In this document: one piece after another, positions 13,801 through 25,144 of the stretch
Numbering within the stretch: position 1 is the first letter of the stretch
Layout of the letters: each line of letters begins with the position of its first letter
DNA from: Nyssa sinensis
Lineage: Eukaryota > Streptophyta > Magnoliopsida > Cornales > Nyssaceae
Assembly (NCBI GenBank): GCA_008638375.1
Contig: CM018032.1
Coordinates: 54,418,882-54,482,881 of the forward strand
Direction: 5' to 3'
DNA length: 64,000 nucleotides
Position numbers and translations under genes: made by a program
The notes under the pieces: generated by a model
The model's database searches: none
What the model saw: the letters and a program-made list of their open reading frames with translations, nothing else
What the model was told of the DNA's origin: nothing

Positions 13801-14590
13801 CGCAATTTATTTTAAGCAGTGAAGTTGGGATAAGATCCTGTCAAAACTTGCAACTTAATCTTCAATTCAAAGTTTGGTAACAAAAGAACATATTGTTATG
13901 AAATAAAGTGTCTTAATACCTTTTGGAAACACAGCATATCCTCAAAAGTGAATTTTTCGCGAACTTGGGGGCCCACAGATCTTTTAGAAAAGAATCCTCG
14001 TTTTCCAGCAGATTGGATCTGTTTTTGCATTGCCCTTAAAAACCCCTCTACCTAAAATAAAAAAATTGAATATAACATGATAAAAAAATTTATAACATGA
14101 TAAAATTTTAAATGATCATTAATTAAAACAAAGGGCATTTATTCAAGTCATCCAGTTATCATGAAATTAATTAACCAAAGTGGACAGAGAAGTTTCATCC
14201 TTCGCATATTACCCTTATCTCACCTGGAATTTATCAATCAAGGGTATTGCACCAGCAAGTTCTGGCGGAACAGCCATTGACAGGGTCCTTGGTGTACTGC
14301 AGAAAAATGTTGGGTAGAAAACCATTTTTAGTTAGTAGGCATGATAAATTGTTATTTATGCAAATCACCTATAGCACAAGCTCAAGAGGGGGAAAAAAAT
14401 CTCAACATGGAAGAGGAGGATTGCCAGAAACTTACGGGGGTGCAAAATTGGATCCATCACTATCATAATCATCCCCATATGAAGGAACAATTGAGTTGTG
14501 TGAAGGAGTGTCAAATCCATTGCTAGAGCTAAAGGAAGAGCGGTTTGTTCGCATACTTTGGGCCATAATTGGTGGCATATCAGATGTCAT
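1805..14590 (-). CDS. Kinesin-like calmodulin-binding protein (KCBP / ZWICHEL, kinesin-14)
   Basis: This is a minus-end-directed microtubule motor of plants. In the known family it acts in trichome branching, cell division and cytoskeletal organisation, and is inhibited by calcium-calmodulin. I reconstructed 23 coding exons in plus coordinates: 14436-14590, 14224-14296, 13920-14051, 13599-13837, 13141-13468, 10694-10793, 10426-10607, 10183-10298, 9839-9941, 7371-7523, 7118-7264, 6807-7007, 5921-6085, 5731-5836, 5374-5514, 5083-5277, 4794-4920, 4460-4663, 4134-4316, 3513-3608, 3115-3312, 2565-2836 and 1805-1998. The start is the ATG at 14588-14590, giving [12 protein letters not shown]. After discounting three single extra bases the total is about 1268 residues, the family's usual length (about 1260). 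Domain order is MyTH4, FERM, coiled coil, motor, calmodulin-binding tail. Junction phases agree throughout except in exons 14, 18 and 23, which are each one base too long. The intron after exon 18 has a GC donor. The identification is secure; whether the frame is really broken is open. Confidence 0.95.
3713..4053. repeat. Tandem duplication of about 182 bp in a KCBP intron
   Basis: Two copies (about 3713-3870 and 3895-4053) share a run of blocks in the same order, including CTGTGGGGAAGTAC, GAAACGACTC and AAAAATGTCAATTT. The copies have diverged by scattered substitutions and small indels, so the duplication is not recent. Both lie in the intron between exons 19 and 20. Confidence 0.75.
4317..4459 (-). 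other. KCBP intron with a GC-AG boundary
   Basis: On the minus strand exon 18 ends after the codon AGG and the intron begins GCAAGT. The acceptor is GATGCAG before the next exon, which starts with the codon for Tyr. No GT donor keeps the frame nearby. GC-AG introns are a minor but well-known class and usually have a strong donor context, as here. Confidence 0.75.
4794..6085 (-). other. KCBP exons 13-17: coiled-coil stalk
   Basis: Five exons (about residues 644-887) are rich in Glu, Lys, Leu and Gln with heptad-like spacing, for example [14 protein letters not shown] and [13 protein letters not shown]. They end in [20 protein letters not shown], the conserved neck just before the motor. Exon 14 (5731-5836) is 106 bases where phase demands 105; the extra base lies at or near the CCC run at 5783-5785. 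Confidence 0.9.
7726..8644 (+). mobile_element. Internally deleted L1 LINE with target-site duplication
   Basis: The insert (7741-8630) lies antisense in the KCBP intron between exons 9 and 10. Its 5' part encodes a piece of LINE ORF1 ([20 protein letters not shown]4283-like). Its 3' part matches the tail of the long LINE at 58.7-58.9 kb (TTTTGGGCTAAAGAGGA and the downstream GATTTTTTGG block), and it ends in an A-rich tail. Near-identical flanks, ATTGTTACTACTCAA (7726-7740) and ATTGTTATACTCAA (8631-8644), are the target-site duplication. The rest of ORF1 and all of ORF2 are missing, so it cannot move by itself. Confidence 0.8.
8680..9300. repeat. Unclassified repeat-like segment in a KCBP intron
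   Basis: This stretch is clearly less AT-rich than the introns around it and has no open reading frame of note. It may be LTR-derived, but I found neither ends nor a coding relic. It lies between the deleted LINE and the RTE tail. Confidence 0.3.
9385..9780 (+). mobile_element. RTE-type LINE 3' remnant
   Basis: The decayed coding end resembles the C-terminus of plant RTE reverse transcriptases, with blocks equivalent to 'RMLR' and 'DKMRE'. It is followed by the characteristic tail in which a TTGGGATAAGACTTTGTT-like sequence precedes the end. It is a 5'-truncated fossil, related to the copy at 29.08-29.51 kb. Confidence 0.6.
11345..12095. mobile_element. Candidate non-autonomous DNA element with internal tandem repeats
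   Basis: The left end reads GCGTTTGGATATGTTTCC and the right end contains CATATCCAAACA and GTCCAAACGC, giving partly complementary termini. Between them lie two diverged direct repeats of roughly 100 bp (about 11675-11770 and 11771-11880), each with a GAAATGTG/GAGATGTG block and a CCGGT motif. It lies in the large intron between KCBP exons 5 and 6. No target-site duplication was established, so the superfamily is uncertain. Confidence 0.4.
12687..12713. repeat. Hexamer microsatellite (TGTCAA)n
   Basis: About four consecutive TGTCAA units lie inside the KCBP intron between exons 5 and 6. Confidence 0.8.
13141..14590 (-). other. KCBP exons 1-5: N-terminus and MyTH4 domain
   Basis: Exons 1-2 encode a serine-rich, low-complexity N-terminus and the conserved [13 protein letters not shown] segment. 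Exons 3-5 (about residues 77-309) encode the MyTH4 domain, recognisable from [32 protein letters not shown] and [20 protein letters not shown], and lead into the first FERM lobe ([28 protein letters not shown]). In this family MyTH4 contributes to membrane or microtubule interaction. Every exon length here matches the expected splice phase, so no frame break is present in this block. Confidence 0.93.
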
Positions 14591-15660
14591 TTCACCAGAA
14601 AGCCCCAGTTAACCAAAATTGCTCCAATTCACATCCTCGTATTTTTTTTTTCCTTTTCTGGCGTTACATCCTCGTTCTCAGTTGAACAGTTTCTGCCTTC
14701 AAGCCCCTTTAAGGTCTTCAAATTGTGAAACCTTAAGCTGTTTGATTTTAAAAAAAAAAGTTCAATGTATTATGAACTGTAAAGATAGGTCAGATTATAA
14801 AGCCAGCTTAAGATCAACATCCACAGCAACAACAGTTATCTTTACAAAATAAAAACCAAACTAATCAATCACAACATGGTCTCAACAACAGTTATCTTTA
14901 TAAAATTAAAACCCAACTCATCAATCACACAAAATCAGAACATGGTCTCAATTACAAGCGTAAGATAATCATTAAAAAAATAAGCAAGCAAATCTGACCC
15001 CATTCAATAAAACTTGTAAATATCTATGGATTAGAAATGGAGCTTCTTATGAACAAGCCGAAATATTAGGTCAGACCACATCCCTGAGCAAATAGGTACT
15101 CCTATAGCAACACAAATAAGAAAGAAAAAATAAATAAAAAACAAGATCTAGAAAATAAAAAAGATAAGAAGTTTCGAGTGAAGCAAGAAATGCTACAACA
15201 GGAGGAAGAGAGAAAATACTACTGATCAGAAGGCGAGAAAATCAGCATCGAGATCCACAGGTACACAAGCATAAAACCTTGAAAAAATCCAAAGGTTGAA
15301 ATCATTTATATCGTATCACATTGGGGGAAAAGGGCGTGGAATCGTGGTAAAGAAGAAAAATCGACACAGACCACATTGAAAATGAGAAAAACTTAATCTA
15401 GTATATGTATAACATAGCCCATAATATCAGAAAAACAAATATTTGTCTGTTTATATATATAAAAAAGAACACAAATAGAACTGGAAATGAAAACGAAAAT
15501 GAGAAATACCGTTGAGTTTGATAAATCGATTAAATGCTTCGAATAGAAACCAGGACGTGTAAGCAACCTTTAGAAGAAAGGGATCTCCGCCACTCGTCAC
15601 TCGGGAGGGAGAGAGCGAGGGAAGGAGAGAGAGAACACTGGAGTGAGGGAGGGAGAAAGG
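14591..15660 (-). other. KCBP 5' untranslated exons and leader intron
   Basis: Upstream of the ATG, a splice acceptor (a T-rich tract then AAACAG) lies near 14739. A matching donor (CAACG then GTATTT on the minus strand) lies at 15509/15510. This predicts a UTR exon at 14591-14738, a leader intron of about 770 bp and a first exon from 15510 to about 15660. The first exon is very CT-rich on the coding strand, a common feature of plant leaders. The transcription start and a TATA box were not resolved. Confidence 0.5.
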
Positions 15661-15754
15661 CAGGTAAGGGCCACAAGACTATTTCAAATAATTATAACTA
15701 AAAATAATGAAAAATACCAAATAAAAGCATATTGATTATTTTTATTTTTTAAAT

Positions 15755-15787
15755 ATTATATATATATATAGAGAGAGAGAGAGAGAT
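15755..15787. repeat. Compound microsatellite (TA)n(GA)n
   Basis: A TA tract runs directly into a GA tract just upstream of the predicted KCBP first exon. Confidence 0.9.
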
Positions 15788-17327
15788 TGACATTACTCTT
15801 GGATTCAATACCGAATTATTAAATTTTGACTGACCGCATCTCATCTCTTTGTAAAAGATGTTACGATTTCAAATCTATTAAAATTAAATTTGGTTAATCT
15901 TTTTAGTTATGAGTTAGTGACATTAATTAATGAAAACATATTATATAAATTAACATAATATTTTTGAACAAAATAGTTGAACTTGGGGGTCATCCAAATT
16001 TTATTTTTTTTTAAGAAAAAAGCAAAGGATTTGTGATAATGTTTTTAAAAATATTTATAATCGAGTCGTGATAGTTTTAAATGATTATGATTTAAAGAAA
16101 AATTACATTTTCAAAAAAGATTTTAAACAATAATAAAAATGACAGAATGTGACGATTGACATCACAGTTAATAGAATGAATTTGGAGATAAAATAAACGA
16201 AACAAATGAGAAAGAGATTAAAACCTAATGCGATTTTAGAGAGGGGGTGGATTTAGGTACCTTGTTTTGATTATATATTTAAATTATATAAATATTTTCA
16301 AATTCTCATATAAACATAAATATTCCTACATAATACATCTAAATATGTGCATATATATATAAATTTGTATTTATAATAATATTAATATATTGTATTTAAT
16401 TTTTAGAGGGGTTGGGACAAGGACGAGATTTGGAGGAACGGGCAGAAATGAGAGAAGGCTCCTTTAGACAGGGTAATTTGGAGATACATTTGAAAAATAC
16501 TTGATATATCGGTTTAATTTATCAGATAATATGTCAATAATTTTTTTTTGTAATTAATAAATATGTTTTAGAATTTTTAATTTTTAAAGAAGAGTTGTGA
16601 TCAATAAGGTATTACTTTTTCAATTTATATTTTCAATTATATCGTAAATGTAATGTATCGGTATATAGTAATTTCGAAAATCACATTATGTGAAACTCAA
16701 AACTATCATATCTTAACACATTACTTTGGAGATATATTGAGTTTTTTATTGGGTAGTATTGGATTGTCTATTGAAATTAGAGAGTCAAATCTAAATTAGT
16801 TACTTAAAATTTAGGTGTTAAGAAGAAAGACAGCTAGTCATATAAATAAATCAGGGAAGTTAGGGACGGACAACGTGGGATATTAAAACAAAAGTTAGAA
16901 TCAAATTAAGCTTTTTTATTTGAAATTAAGAGGTGTATGAGTATGAGTAAAGGAAATGCTATAATTGTGCAATCCAAAGAAAGAATCTTTTTATGACCCA
17001 GGTTGCAAGCATCCTCCGCAAGGATAAACACTCTGCACCTTCGCTGGGGTCGTTAGTTGGGCACCAAATGTCAAAAAACTTCCAACGCAATATTTGTTTG
17101 GTTGCCAGATTACTGCCGTTTAGTACTCAAAAGGCTGTGCATTGGTCCCCATTCTTCACATTTCACAGCATGATTGTTGCAAAACTTCCATAGCTTTTGA
17201 GTGGAAAACCAAAATCCTTTTGTGTCAAAAGGGGTGTAGTTTGATTGACATATCATGTCTATAATAGCTTTGTGTAATTATTAATCGTGGCCATTTAGTT
17301 GAATGGTGTAAAAGTTTTTAATAAAAA
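15788..17327. other. AT-rich intergenic DNA with one GC-balanced island
   Basis: This is mostly low-complexity AT-rich sequence. The stretch at about 16935-17230 stands out with balanced base composition and a 66-codon open frame without recognisable homology. It may be a gene or transposon relic. Nothing else can be supported. Confidence 0.4.
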
Positions 17328-17838
17328 TAAAGATAAATTATATGATTTTTTAAAAAAAAATTCTAATAATAATAAATAATTTTTTTAAAATTTTTGAAAT
17401 AATACTGATCTTTTATATTTTTATTGACAAATTACAAATACCTCTTATTCGGCCTTATTTTATTTTTTAAAATGACAAAAGTGACCCTTTTTTATTTTTT
17501 GTATTTTTTTAATTTTGATCATTTTTCCTGATTTTGTTTATTTTATATAAAAAAAATAAATTTAAGATATATAACTCGTATTTTTTTAGTTGAAGAAGAT
17601 TTTAATTAATATTTCTTTAAAAAAAAGTTATAAAATATTGGTCAAATTTTAAAAATGTTAAAAAAAAAAAAACATGAAAAGGGCACTAACATTTAACAAA
17701 AAAAAAAAAAGAATGGTGGAGAGGTATTTATCGTTTGTTAGTAAAAATATGAGAGGTCAGTGTCATTTCAGAAACTTTAAAAAGAGATCTTTGTAATTGT
17801 TAGAAATCTCAAAAGAAGTTATTATAATTTATCTTAAA
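17328..17838. mobile_element. MITE with long terminal inverted repeats
   Basis: The two ends form inverted repeats of roughly 110-120 bp. Both arms carry AGATAAATTATA, then an AAATNNNACTGA block, a CATATTTTTA/TATATTTTTA block and AAATACCTCT. The length of the TIRs recalls Mutator-like MITEs. I could not see a convincing 9-bp target duplication in the AT-rich flanks. Confidence 0.6.
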
Positions 17839-18067
17839 AAAGAATTAATTAATAAAGATAAACAGTAAACGAGAATAGGCAGTTGATGTTCTCACCATCT
17901 ATTTATTACATCACTTTATTAATTTAACCAATGGCGAAAATACAAGGGCTAGGTTTGAAATTTGATTTTCTATTCCTCTTTTATATAGAATTTTTTTAAA
18001 AAAATTTAAGAATTACCATTCATAATTTTTCATATTTTTATAAGAGGCCTCTTAAAATTATAGTTTT

Positions 18068-19486
18068 TAAGAGCAACTCCAATGGGGAGTTGCATTTTGA
18101 GGTGCCAAATCACCCATTTACAACTTTGAATAGTATTTTGGCACCCCTGAATTAAAAATCTGCTCCAATGACGGGTGCTAAAATGGAGTGCCATTTTAAT
18201 ATTTTAATATTTTTTATTAAAAAATATAATTAAACTTAACGGTTATATTTGAACAGGTATAGTTTTCATAACGATCGCAATTTAAAAAATATATTTTTAT
18301 AATAAAAATTTTAAATTTCACCCTAAATTAACAAAACTAAATAAATAAAATAAAATTAAAACATTCAATTTAAATTAAAAAATTAATTGAATTATAAAAT
18401 CAATTTAAATTCTAAATAACAATTAACTAAAATAGAAAAAACTTCATAAATTAAAAAAATTAGTTAAATAAATAAATTCACCTAAATTAACAAAACTAAA
18501 TAAATAAACTAAAATTAAAACATTCAATTTAAATTACAAAATTAATTAAATTCTAAAATCAATTTAAATTCTAAATAACAATTAACTAAAATAGAAAAAA
18601 CTTCATAAATTAAAAAAATTAGCTAAATAAATAAATTCACCCTAAATTAACAAAACTAAATAAATAAAATAAAATTAAAACATTCAATTTAAATTAAAAA
18701 ATTAATTTAATTATAAAATCAATTTAAATCTAAATAACAATTAACTAAAATAGAAAAAAATTCTTCAATTATAAAAATTAACTAAATAAATAAATTCACC
18801 CTAAATTAACAAAAATATATAAATAAATAAATAAACAAACTAAAATTAAAACATATTTAAATTCTACCAATTAACTAAAATAAAAACATTTATTTCAAAT
18901 TCAAATCAATTATATATATATAAATATATAGGGAAAAGAGGCAGAGAAACTTTTCCCCACCCCCAGCCGTCTCTGGTTTTTCCCCTTCGTCACTACGCCT
19001 GCGCCTCCTCCTCCTCCTCCTCCTCCTTCCCCTTCCCCTCTGCACCTCCTTCCCCTTCCCCTCTCTCTGTGCCTCTGCCATCAACAACCACACAAAGTTT
19101 GAAGAAAAAAATAGTGGAAACTTACGGTGGCCGGCGATTTTCACGGCGAATTTCACGGCGATTTTCAGACAATTTCCGGCCTTTGGTAAGTTTTATCTTT
19201 CAAAATCTCATATTTATAGAATTTTTTTGGTTCAATATAGCTGTTGAAAGTGGAAAGAGAGTGGAACAGTAAAATCGGAAAAGCCAGAACGGCTCTTTGC
19301 AACCTTTCCATTTCTCTCTCCAGAGTTTGCAAAATTGCCACTCCAACACCATTGCTGCCATTTTCCAACCCTTGATGCCACCCCCGTTGGAGTTCAAAAC
19401 AGTAAAATTTGGGGTGGCATTTTGGCGGTTACAGGTCGTTACCTGTTTGCCACCCCATATGCAACTCCCCGTTGGAGTTGCTCTAA
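18068..19486. mobile_element. PIF/Harbinger-type non-autonomous element with TAA duplication
   Basis: The element spans 18071-19483 (1413 bp). Its termini, GAGCAACTCC and GGAGTTGCTC, are perfect inverted repeats, extended by an imperfect match around GGGGAGTTGC/GCAACTCCCC. TAA is duplicated directly outside both ends (18068-18070 and 19484-19486), as expected for PIF/Harbinger insertion. No transposase is encoded. Inside are about 3.5 tandem copies of a unit near 160 bp, then a GC-richer segment (about 18945-19190) with a CTC-repeat run. Confidence 0.75.
18316..18880. repeat. Tandem array, period about 158-161 bp, inside the Harbinger-type element
   Basis: The phrase TTCACC(C)TAAATTAAC recurs at about 18316, 18477, 18636 and 18794, giving periods of 161, 159 and 158 bases. 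Copies are highly similar and extremely AT-rich. The last copy is partial. Confidence 0.85.
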
Positions 19487-22400
19487 CATTTTGCATCTAT
19501 ATACTTTTGGTTTAGATCTGTCACTGAATTTTAACCAAATAAGTATCGAGTTTAATTTCACTTTAAAAAGTATAGGCTCATTGCATAAACTGATTTCAAC
19601 GTATTACATTCAAACAATTAATTTTGAGTTAAATAGTTAGTCCATGTTTGGTATGTAAAAATTGGATAGTCATTTCATGAAATGAAATAGGAAATAAAAT
19701 GGAAATGATGTAGAATAGAATAGGATGGTTGTTCGAGTACTACTCAATTAAGTCTCTTGATATATGCGAGTGTTAGTCAATTAAACCTTATAAACTTGTC
19801 TGATATGACTAACACCAAAAGACCGAATTCACTAATACCAACAAACTAAACTCACTAGTACTCGAATAAGCACGTCAACAAATAAATTTTTTAATAAAAT
19901 ATTAAAGTAAAAATATTATTATTCTTCTTAGAATGTACATTCCATTATACCAAACATGATCTTAATTTCTCTGTGAGATGCAATAAATTGATCAAATTAA
20001 GCTGAAACACATGGGAACAGTTCTATGTCAACACACAGTAACTTCTTGTTAAGGGCTTGGGATTCTTCACATATGTTTGTCAGCATTCTCTGTTTTACAG
20101 TGTACGAAATCATGCATTGAGCTTTTGTTGCAGGCTGGTGGGATAATTTTGACTTGTTTTCTTCTGGGGATTGAATGAAGTTGTGGTGGTGATCTTTCAT
20201 TGTACCCTTTGTTTTTCCAATACATGTTGATTAAAGCTGAGTGTTCACTTCAGACCATTCATGTTACCCAGAGAAGTCAATGAAGCAGCTAACGATACAC
20301 TGAAAGGACAATGGTTAGAATAGAAAATGAGAAGGAAAAGCAAAAGAAGAGGGAAAGTAGGGAGAAAATTTATAATTTTACATGTTATTTTACTTTCTTT
20401 TTTCCTATTTTTGAAATATATATATTTTTTAAAAAAATTAACTTTTGCTTTTATTTTAGATTGAAAGAAAATACAAGATAAATCATTTTCCGTCCCTTCC
20501 TTTCTTTTTTTCCTTCCTTAAATCTGCAAACCAAACAAACCTAAAAAAGATTACTTTTGCATTAAGAGCTCTAGAAACAAAACTTCACATTTATTATTGA
20601 CATTGTACGGAACATGAACAATAAATATGAAAAAATTTAATATCCAAAAACGAAAAACGATCAATCCAAGCAAGATAATAAAATCTATTAAATTTGAAAT
20701 TTATATTTTATTAATAAAAATATATTATATTATATTTATAGAGTTGGAAAACTAATACTTTGAATAAGAAACCATTATTCCTATATTAATTCTAATAAGA
20801 CTAGAAAAATAGAAAAAATAGAAATAAATTAAAATCGATACTTTTGCAAAATTGAAAATTAGACAAGATAAAAAGAAGATAATCACAAACGGTACTTCAA
20901 TCCAAATTTTCTATGCGAAATAATTGACAAAATAAAACTTACCATAAATTGTAAGAAGAAAAAAAAAACGTCTACTTAATTTGACTAAAATCCAACATTA
21001 GTCATTACAAACAAGTTGAGATTGTTGAGACATCTCAGATCAAAATATGAGAGTTTTCATACGAATATGTGAAGGTGACCAGTTTCAAAATACTTTTTAA
21101 AAATATTTTCAACTACTTTTACAAAATAGTTTTAACCTCAATTAAATTTTTTACATTTTCATTACTTTTAAGAATTCTATCCTCACTTGTTTAACATCAA
21201 TTATGACCAAATGAGGTGTTGCCTTTGAACAATTTCCCTTTTTTAAAAAACAGAAGTTGCTTTATATATATACATATATATGTATATAGATATGTGTGTG
21301 TGTATTTTAAAGAGATGAGTACTAACATATGCACATCCTTGTGAGAGAAAAGAGTAGTCATAGATATGGAGTATAAATCTCAATAGCCGGCCATGCCGGC
21401 AGGAATTAGTAAAAATATTGTTTTAAATGAAGTCACGAGAATGGCCCCTTGACCACAACCTGCTATGAATATAAATCACTTGTATATTTATTTATGATGA
21501 AGTTGTAAAAGGCAGGCGAAACAGAACAGCCAACAACTAAAAAGAAATAAATAAAGTCAATAAGCTTTTTTTTTCTTTTTTTCTTATATGGCATTTAAGA
21601 CAAACATGGGAAAGTTGAGAACACTCGTCAAATTGATTTGATATCACCAAGTCTGAAAAAGCAAACTAATTTTATAGGTATTACATTTTTTTTCACTTTA
21701 GGACAAAGGAATAAAGACAAATGAATAAATAAAAATATCTACAAAAGCAACTTGCCTTCACAAAAAAAATATATATATATATATATATATATATCATTAT
21801 TGTTAATGGATTAGTGGATTACAAGGTGGCATGCCAGGGCGGGTTCAGAAATTTCAGTTAAGATAAATAAATTGCAAGTATAAAATTTTACGGATTTATA
21901 TGAATATATTAAAAAAAATATTTGTTTAACAGAATCAAATTATAGATATTAAAATTTAAGAAGATTCATATAAATATATAAAAAAAATTAGGAGGCCAAG
22001 TCTTTTATTGTTAAAAAATTCTAAAGTAAAAAATACAATATCAAAATCTAATAAAAATATAACATAATAACCTTAAGAATGAAAGAACAAAACTAAAGTG
22101 GCATCAACTTTTCATGTATCCAATCAACTTATCACTTCAACTTATTGTATCTAATAAAATTATTATCTTCTTTTTTTTTCTCTTTTGTTTAAAATTTTTA
22201 TTTAAAAAAGGGATTAAAGTAGCATCGTTTTTTCATATGTCTAATCAGCTTATCACTTCGACTTATTTAATACTTTTTTTTTGAGTAATGCCATCTCCAA
22301 GATGGGTATTATGATGCATTACTTATTGTATTAGACTAAAAATTAGTTTTTTAAAAAAATAAATTTGCTAAAATAATTTGAATAATGGGTATCTTTAGGA

Positions 22401-22990
22401 TGGGTATTATGATAAAAAAAAATGATTTATGTACTTGGCGATCAACGTAAAATTCTGTCACAACTTTGACAAACATTAGGACGTCATTCTTAAGTGACGC
22501 GTTTCATCAGAAAAAATGACGAGACTGTCTTTTTTTTTATCTCTTAGCTTTTATGCAGAAGTTTTGAGGGTTGGTTTATAGCTTTCAGTTATTTGGATAA
22601 AACCCCTTTTCATCTCTCACCTTTTCTGCAATATTGATGGAGTGGTGGGGATTTAACTTGCAACTGAAAATAACAGCAATATTGTGTAGTTGGGGATGGA
22701 AAATTTTTAGTAGTTTGGAAAGTGGGACACCATGTCAAGTGGTTCAGCTCATGGAAAATCCCTGAAACTCAGACCTACCACCATAAATCATTCCATAGCA
22801 AGTACAACATGGCACCCCACTGAGAGGACTCACATCCTTTTCTTCTTGTTCACTAAGGGTAACCAGCTCATATGCAATAGTGACTGATCCAATCCTACTT
22901 TTTTAGCTAGTATACGGGTCGGGTATATAGCTTTTTTTTGTACAGATCCGACTCGTTGACATACCTACTTATAATAGTCTCTCTAAATTC

Positions 22991-22992
<2 letters not shown>

Positions 22993-23026
<34 letters not shown>
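22993..23026. repeat. (AT)n microsatellite
   Basis: An uninterrupted AT dinucleotide tract. Confidence 0.95.
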
Positions 23027-23027
<1 letters not shown>

Positions 23028-23442
23028 CTTCGTCGTTGTACTTCATTGTTTCTTTAAGTTTATTATTTTGTTACAAACTTTTTCATTTAAGTGGGACAAG
23101 TACAAAAAAATGATTTTATTGAGCAAATTATCTAGTGGGATTGGGAGGAGACCCACTTTTGTGTTGTTCTAGCCGTCATATTTATTACTTTCTGTGAGAC
23201 CCACTTTGAGTTTTACAGGCATGCATGTGATGTGAACCTTAGCATTTGTATTATATAAATAAGGAGGATCATCGAGGACTATAAAATAATGGGACCAAAA
23301 GAAGATGACAAGATATTGGTGCAAATATTTTATTCATAGAAATTCCGTTGTGTGCTTTATATTGTAGAATATTATATTTCTTAACATGCATTAATTTTAA
23401 TTTCAGTATTTATGTTGCACTACATGCAACAAAACTAATATG

Positions 23443-23445
<3 letters not shown>

Positions 23446-23486
<41 letters not shown>
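23446..23486. repeat. (AT)n microsatellite
   Basis: An uninterrupted AT dinucleotide tract of about 40 bases. Confidence 0.95.
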
Positions 23487-23491
<5 letters not shown>

Positions 23492-25032
23492 GCCCAAAAC
23501 AATCCCAACATGAATATGGCAACACATGATTAGAATTAAGTTGTGTTGAGAGAGGTGCGACCTAATCACTTCAGGAGGCTTAAATTCATTAAGGGGAAGT
23601 GGTTGAAAAGTCACCTCTCAATACGGAACTCAGCACAGAGGACTAAGTTTGAGCTAAGCTATCACAAACTAATGACAGAATCCAATTAAAAAATTGTCAC
23701 AAAAGATATATACAATCCTAATTTTCTCTCCATTATAATCTTATCAAAAAGGCATGTGCAGCATCTATAAAAAAAAAGATAGTAAAGGCACACCTCAAAA
23801 TATGACCTAATTCTTGATTAAATTACACATTTCATCACGTTGATCCCCAACTAACTTGATCGATGGAGAGCTCTTCATCAGACTTCCTCCGATGACTCTT
23901 TAACTCTTTTGTATTGCCTTTGTAAGAGGCTAGGAATCCATAGAAAGGAAAATTATGTAAAGATTAGAGGTAAGGTGTATACAAAATTGCCATTAGGATG
24001 TAAAGTGAAGATGTGCCTAACATGGGTGCCACTGCCTCATGCTTCTCCTTAAAGCTATGGCCCATTCCATTTCCTCAATCTTAGCGTATGAAATGATCAT
24101 AATCTCTAAATTTGATGGGGTCCCATATCTTGATTTGGTTCCTTACAGGCAAGAAAAGAGGAGAAATTAATGTGTTTTGCCTTTTTAAAAGTGCAATTTA
24201 ACAATCTTTTTAATCTAACTTAGGATGACACATTTGGCCAAAAGATTGTGGACTAGTGAATTATTCCAAAAGTAATCATCATAAAGGGTGAGACTTTAGA
24301 CAGGCGGTTGAAGTGGAGTCTTAATTAATTTAAATTCAGTTATTAAAGAAAAATTATTTAATTAGATAATCATCTTATGTCATTATTCAATATTTTTAAT
24401 ATATTCTACCAGTAACTTTCCCATAAAATCAAAGAAGTTCTAAACTTTGAAAAAGATAATTATACCATATTAAATGATGATATAAAGTATTGTACCACTA
24501 AATAATTACTCCCGATTTACTGAGAAGATGAGATTTTCACGTAACATTCTTATACTCTTTTCAATTTTGAAAAAAAAAAAAAGAAGTGTAGCAACCTGAT
24601 AATATGAAATATCTGCACAATCCCAGTTTCAGAGGGCACCAGAGCAGTTAATAATGGAACATTTTAGAAATTCTTGATCTGCTAACTCCACCCATAATGG
24701 CCGTAGAGAAAGTTTAAACCATAAAAGAGGAGAGTGAATAAAACAAGGACCGACTTCTTTTCAGTTGTCCTTCATCCCCAAAACATGGAATGCTTAAAGG
24801 AAAACAAATCCAATGCTTAGAAGCAATTATTCAGTTGTTCCTTGAGACGGTAGTCTTAACAACAAGATGAAAAGCCATCACATGTACAACAGTATAATTG
24901 CTTACCGTCACATATACAACGATATATTGTATATGCATATGTAACTTATCATCTAACCATTAAAACCATTGAACCGGACCATTGAATAATTTCTCAACGA
25001 GAGTTGATTAGAAATGTCCAGAGACATTATAA

Positions 25033-25144
25033 CCAATGGTCCTGACCAATCAAAAACTATCATGTGTAAAATATATTGAATTTCTATGAGTAAAAAAATA
25101 ACTTTTATATGCATGACAATTTTTGATTCGTCAGGACCATTGAC
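25033..25144. repeat. Inverted repeat / hairpin downstream of ARF8
   Basis: The left arm (25033-25066) and right arm (25111-25144) are inverted copies over about 33 bases with few mismatches; both contain CAATGGTCCTGAC and AATCAAAAA on their respective strands. The loop is about 45 bases. Weaker pairing continues outward. It could be a small foldback MITE or a transcribed hairpin. Confidence 0.65.

Larger units (their letters stand above)
19487..25000. other. Intergenic AT-rich region between KCBP and ARF8
   Basis: No gene can be supported. It contains AT microsatellites (about 21770-21794, 22993-23026 and 23446-23486) and a GC-balanced stretch at about 19990-20280 with no identifiable protein. 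The rest is AT-rich sequence with scattered repeat-like pieces. The promoter of KCBP and the terminator of ARF8 should lie towards the two ends, but neither is marked by a motif I would defend. Confidence 0.5.

Noticed and set aside
18890..19156. Arg-rich open frame inside the Harbinger-type element
   Set aside because: It arises from a triplet repeat (CTC/GAG) and has no domain.
21260..21310. Regulatory site in TATATA/TGTGTG repeats
   Set aside because: Simple sequence only; no gene start nearby.
23348..23533. Open frame with Tyr-Ile repeats
   Set aside because: It is a translation of the AT microsatellite.
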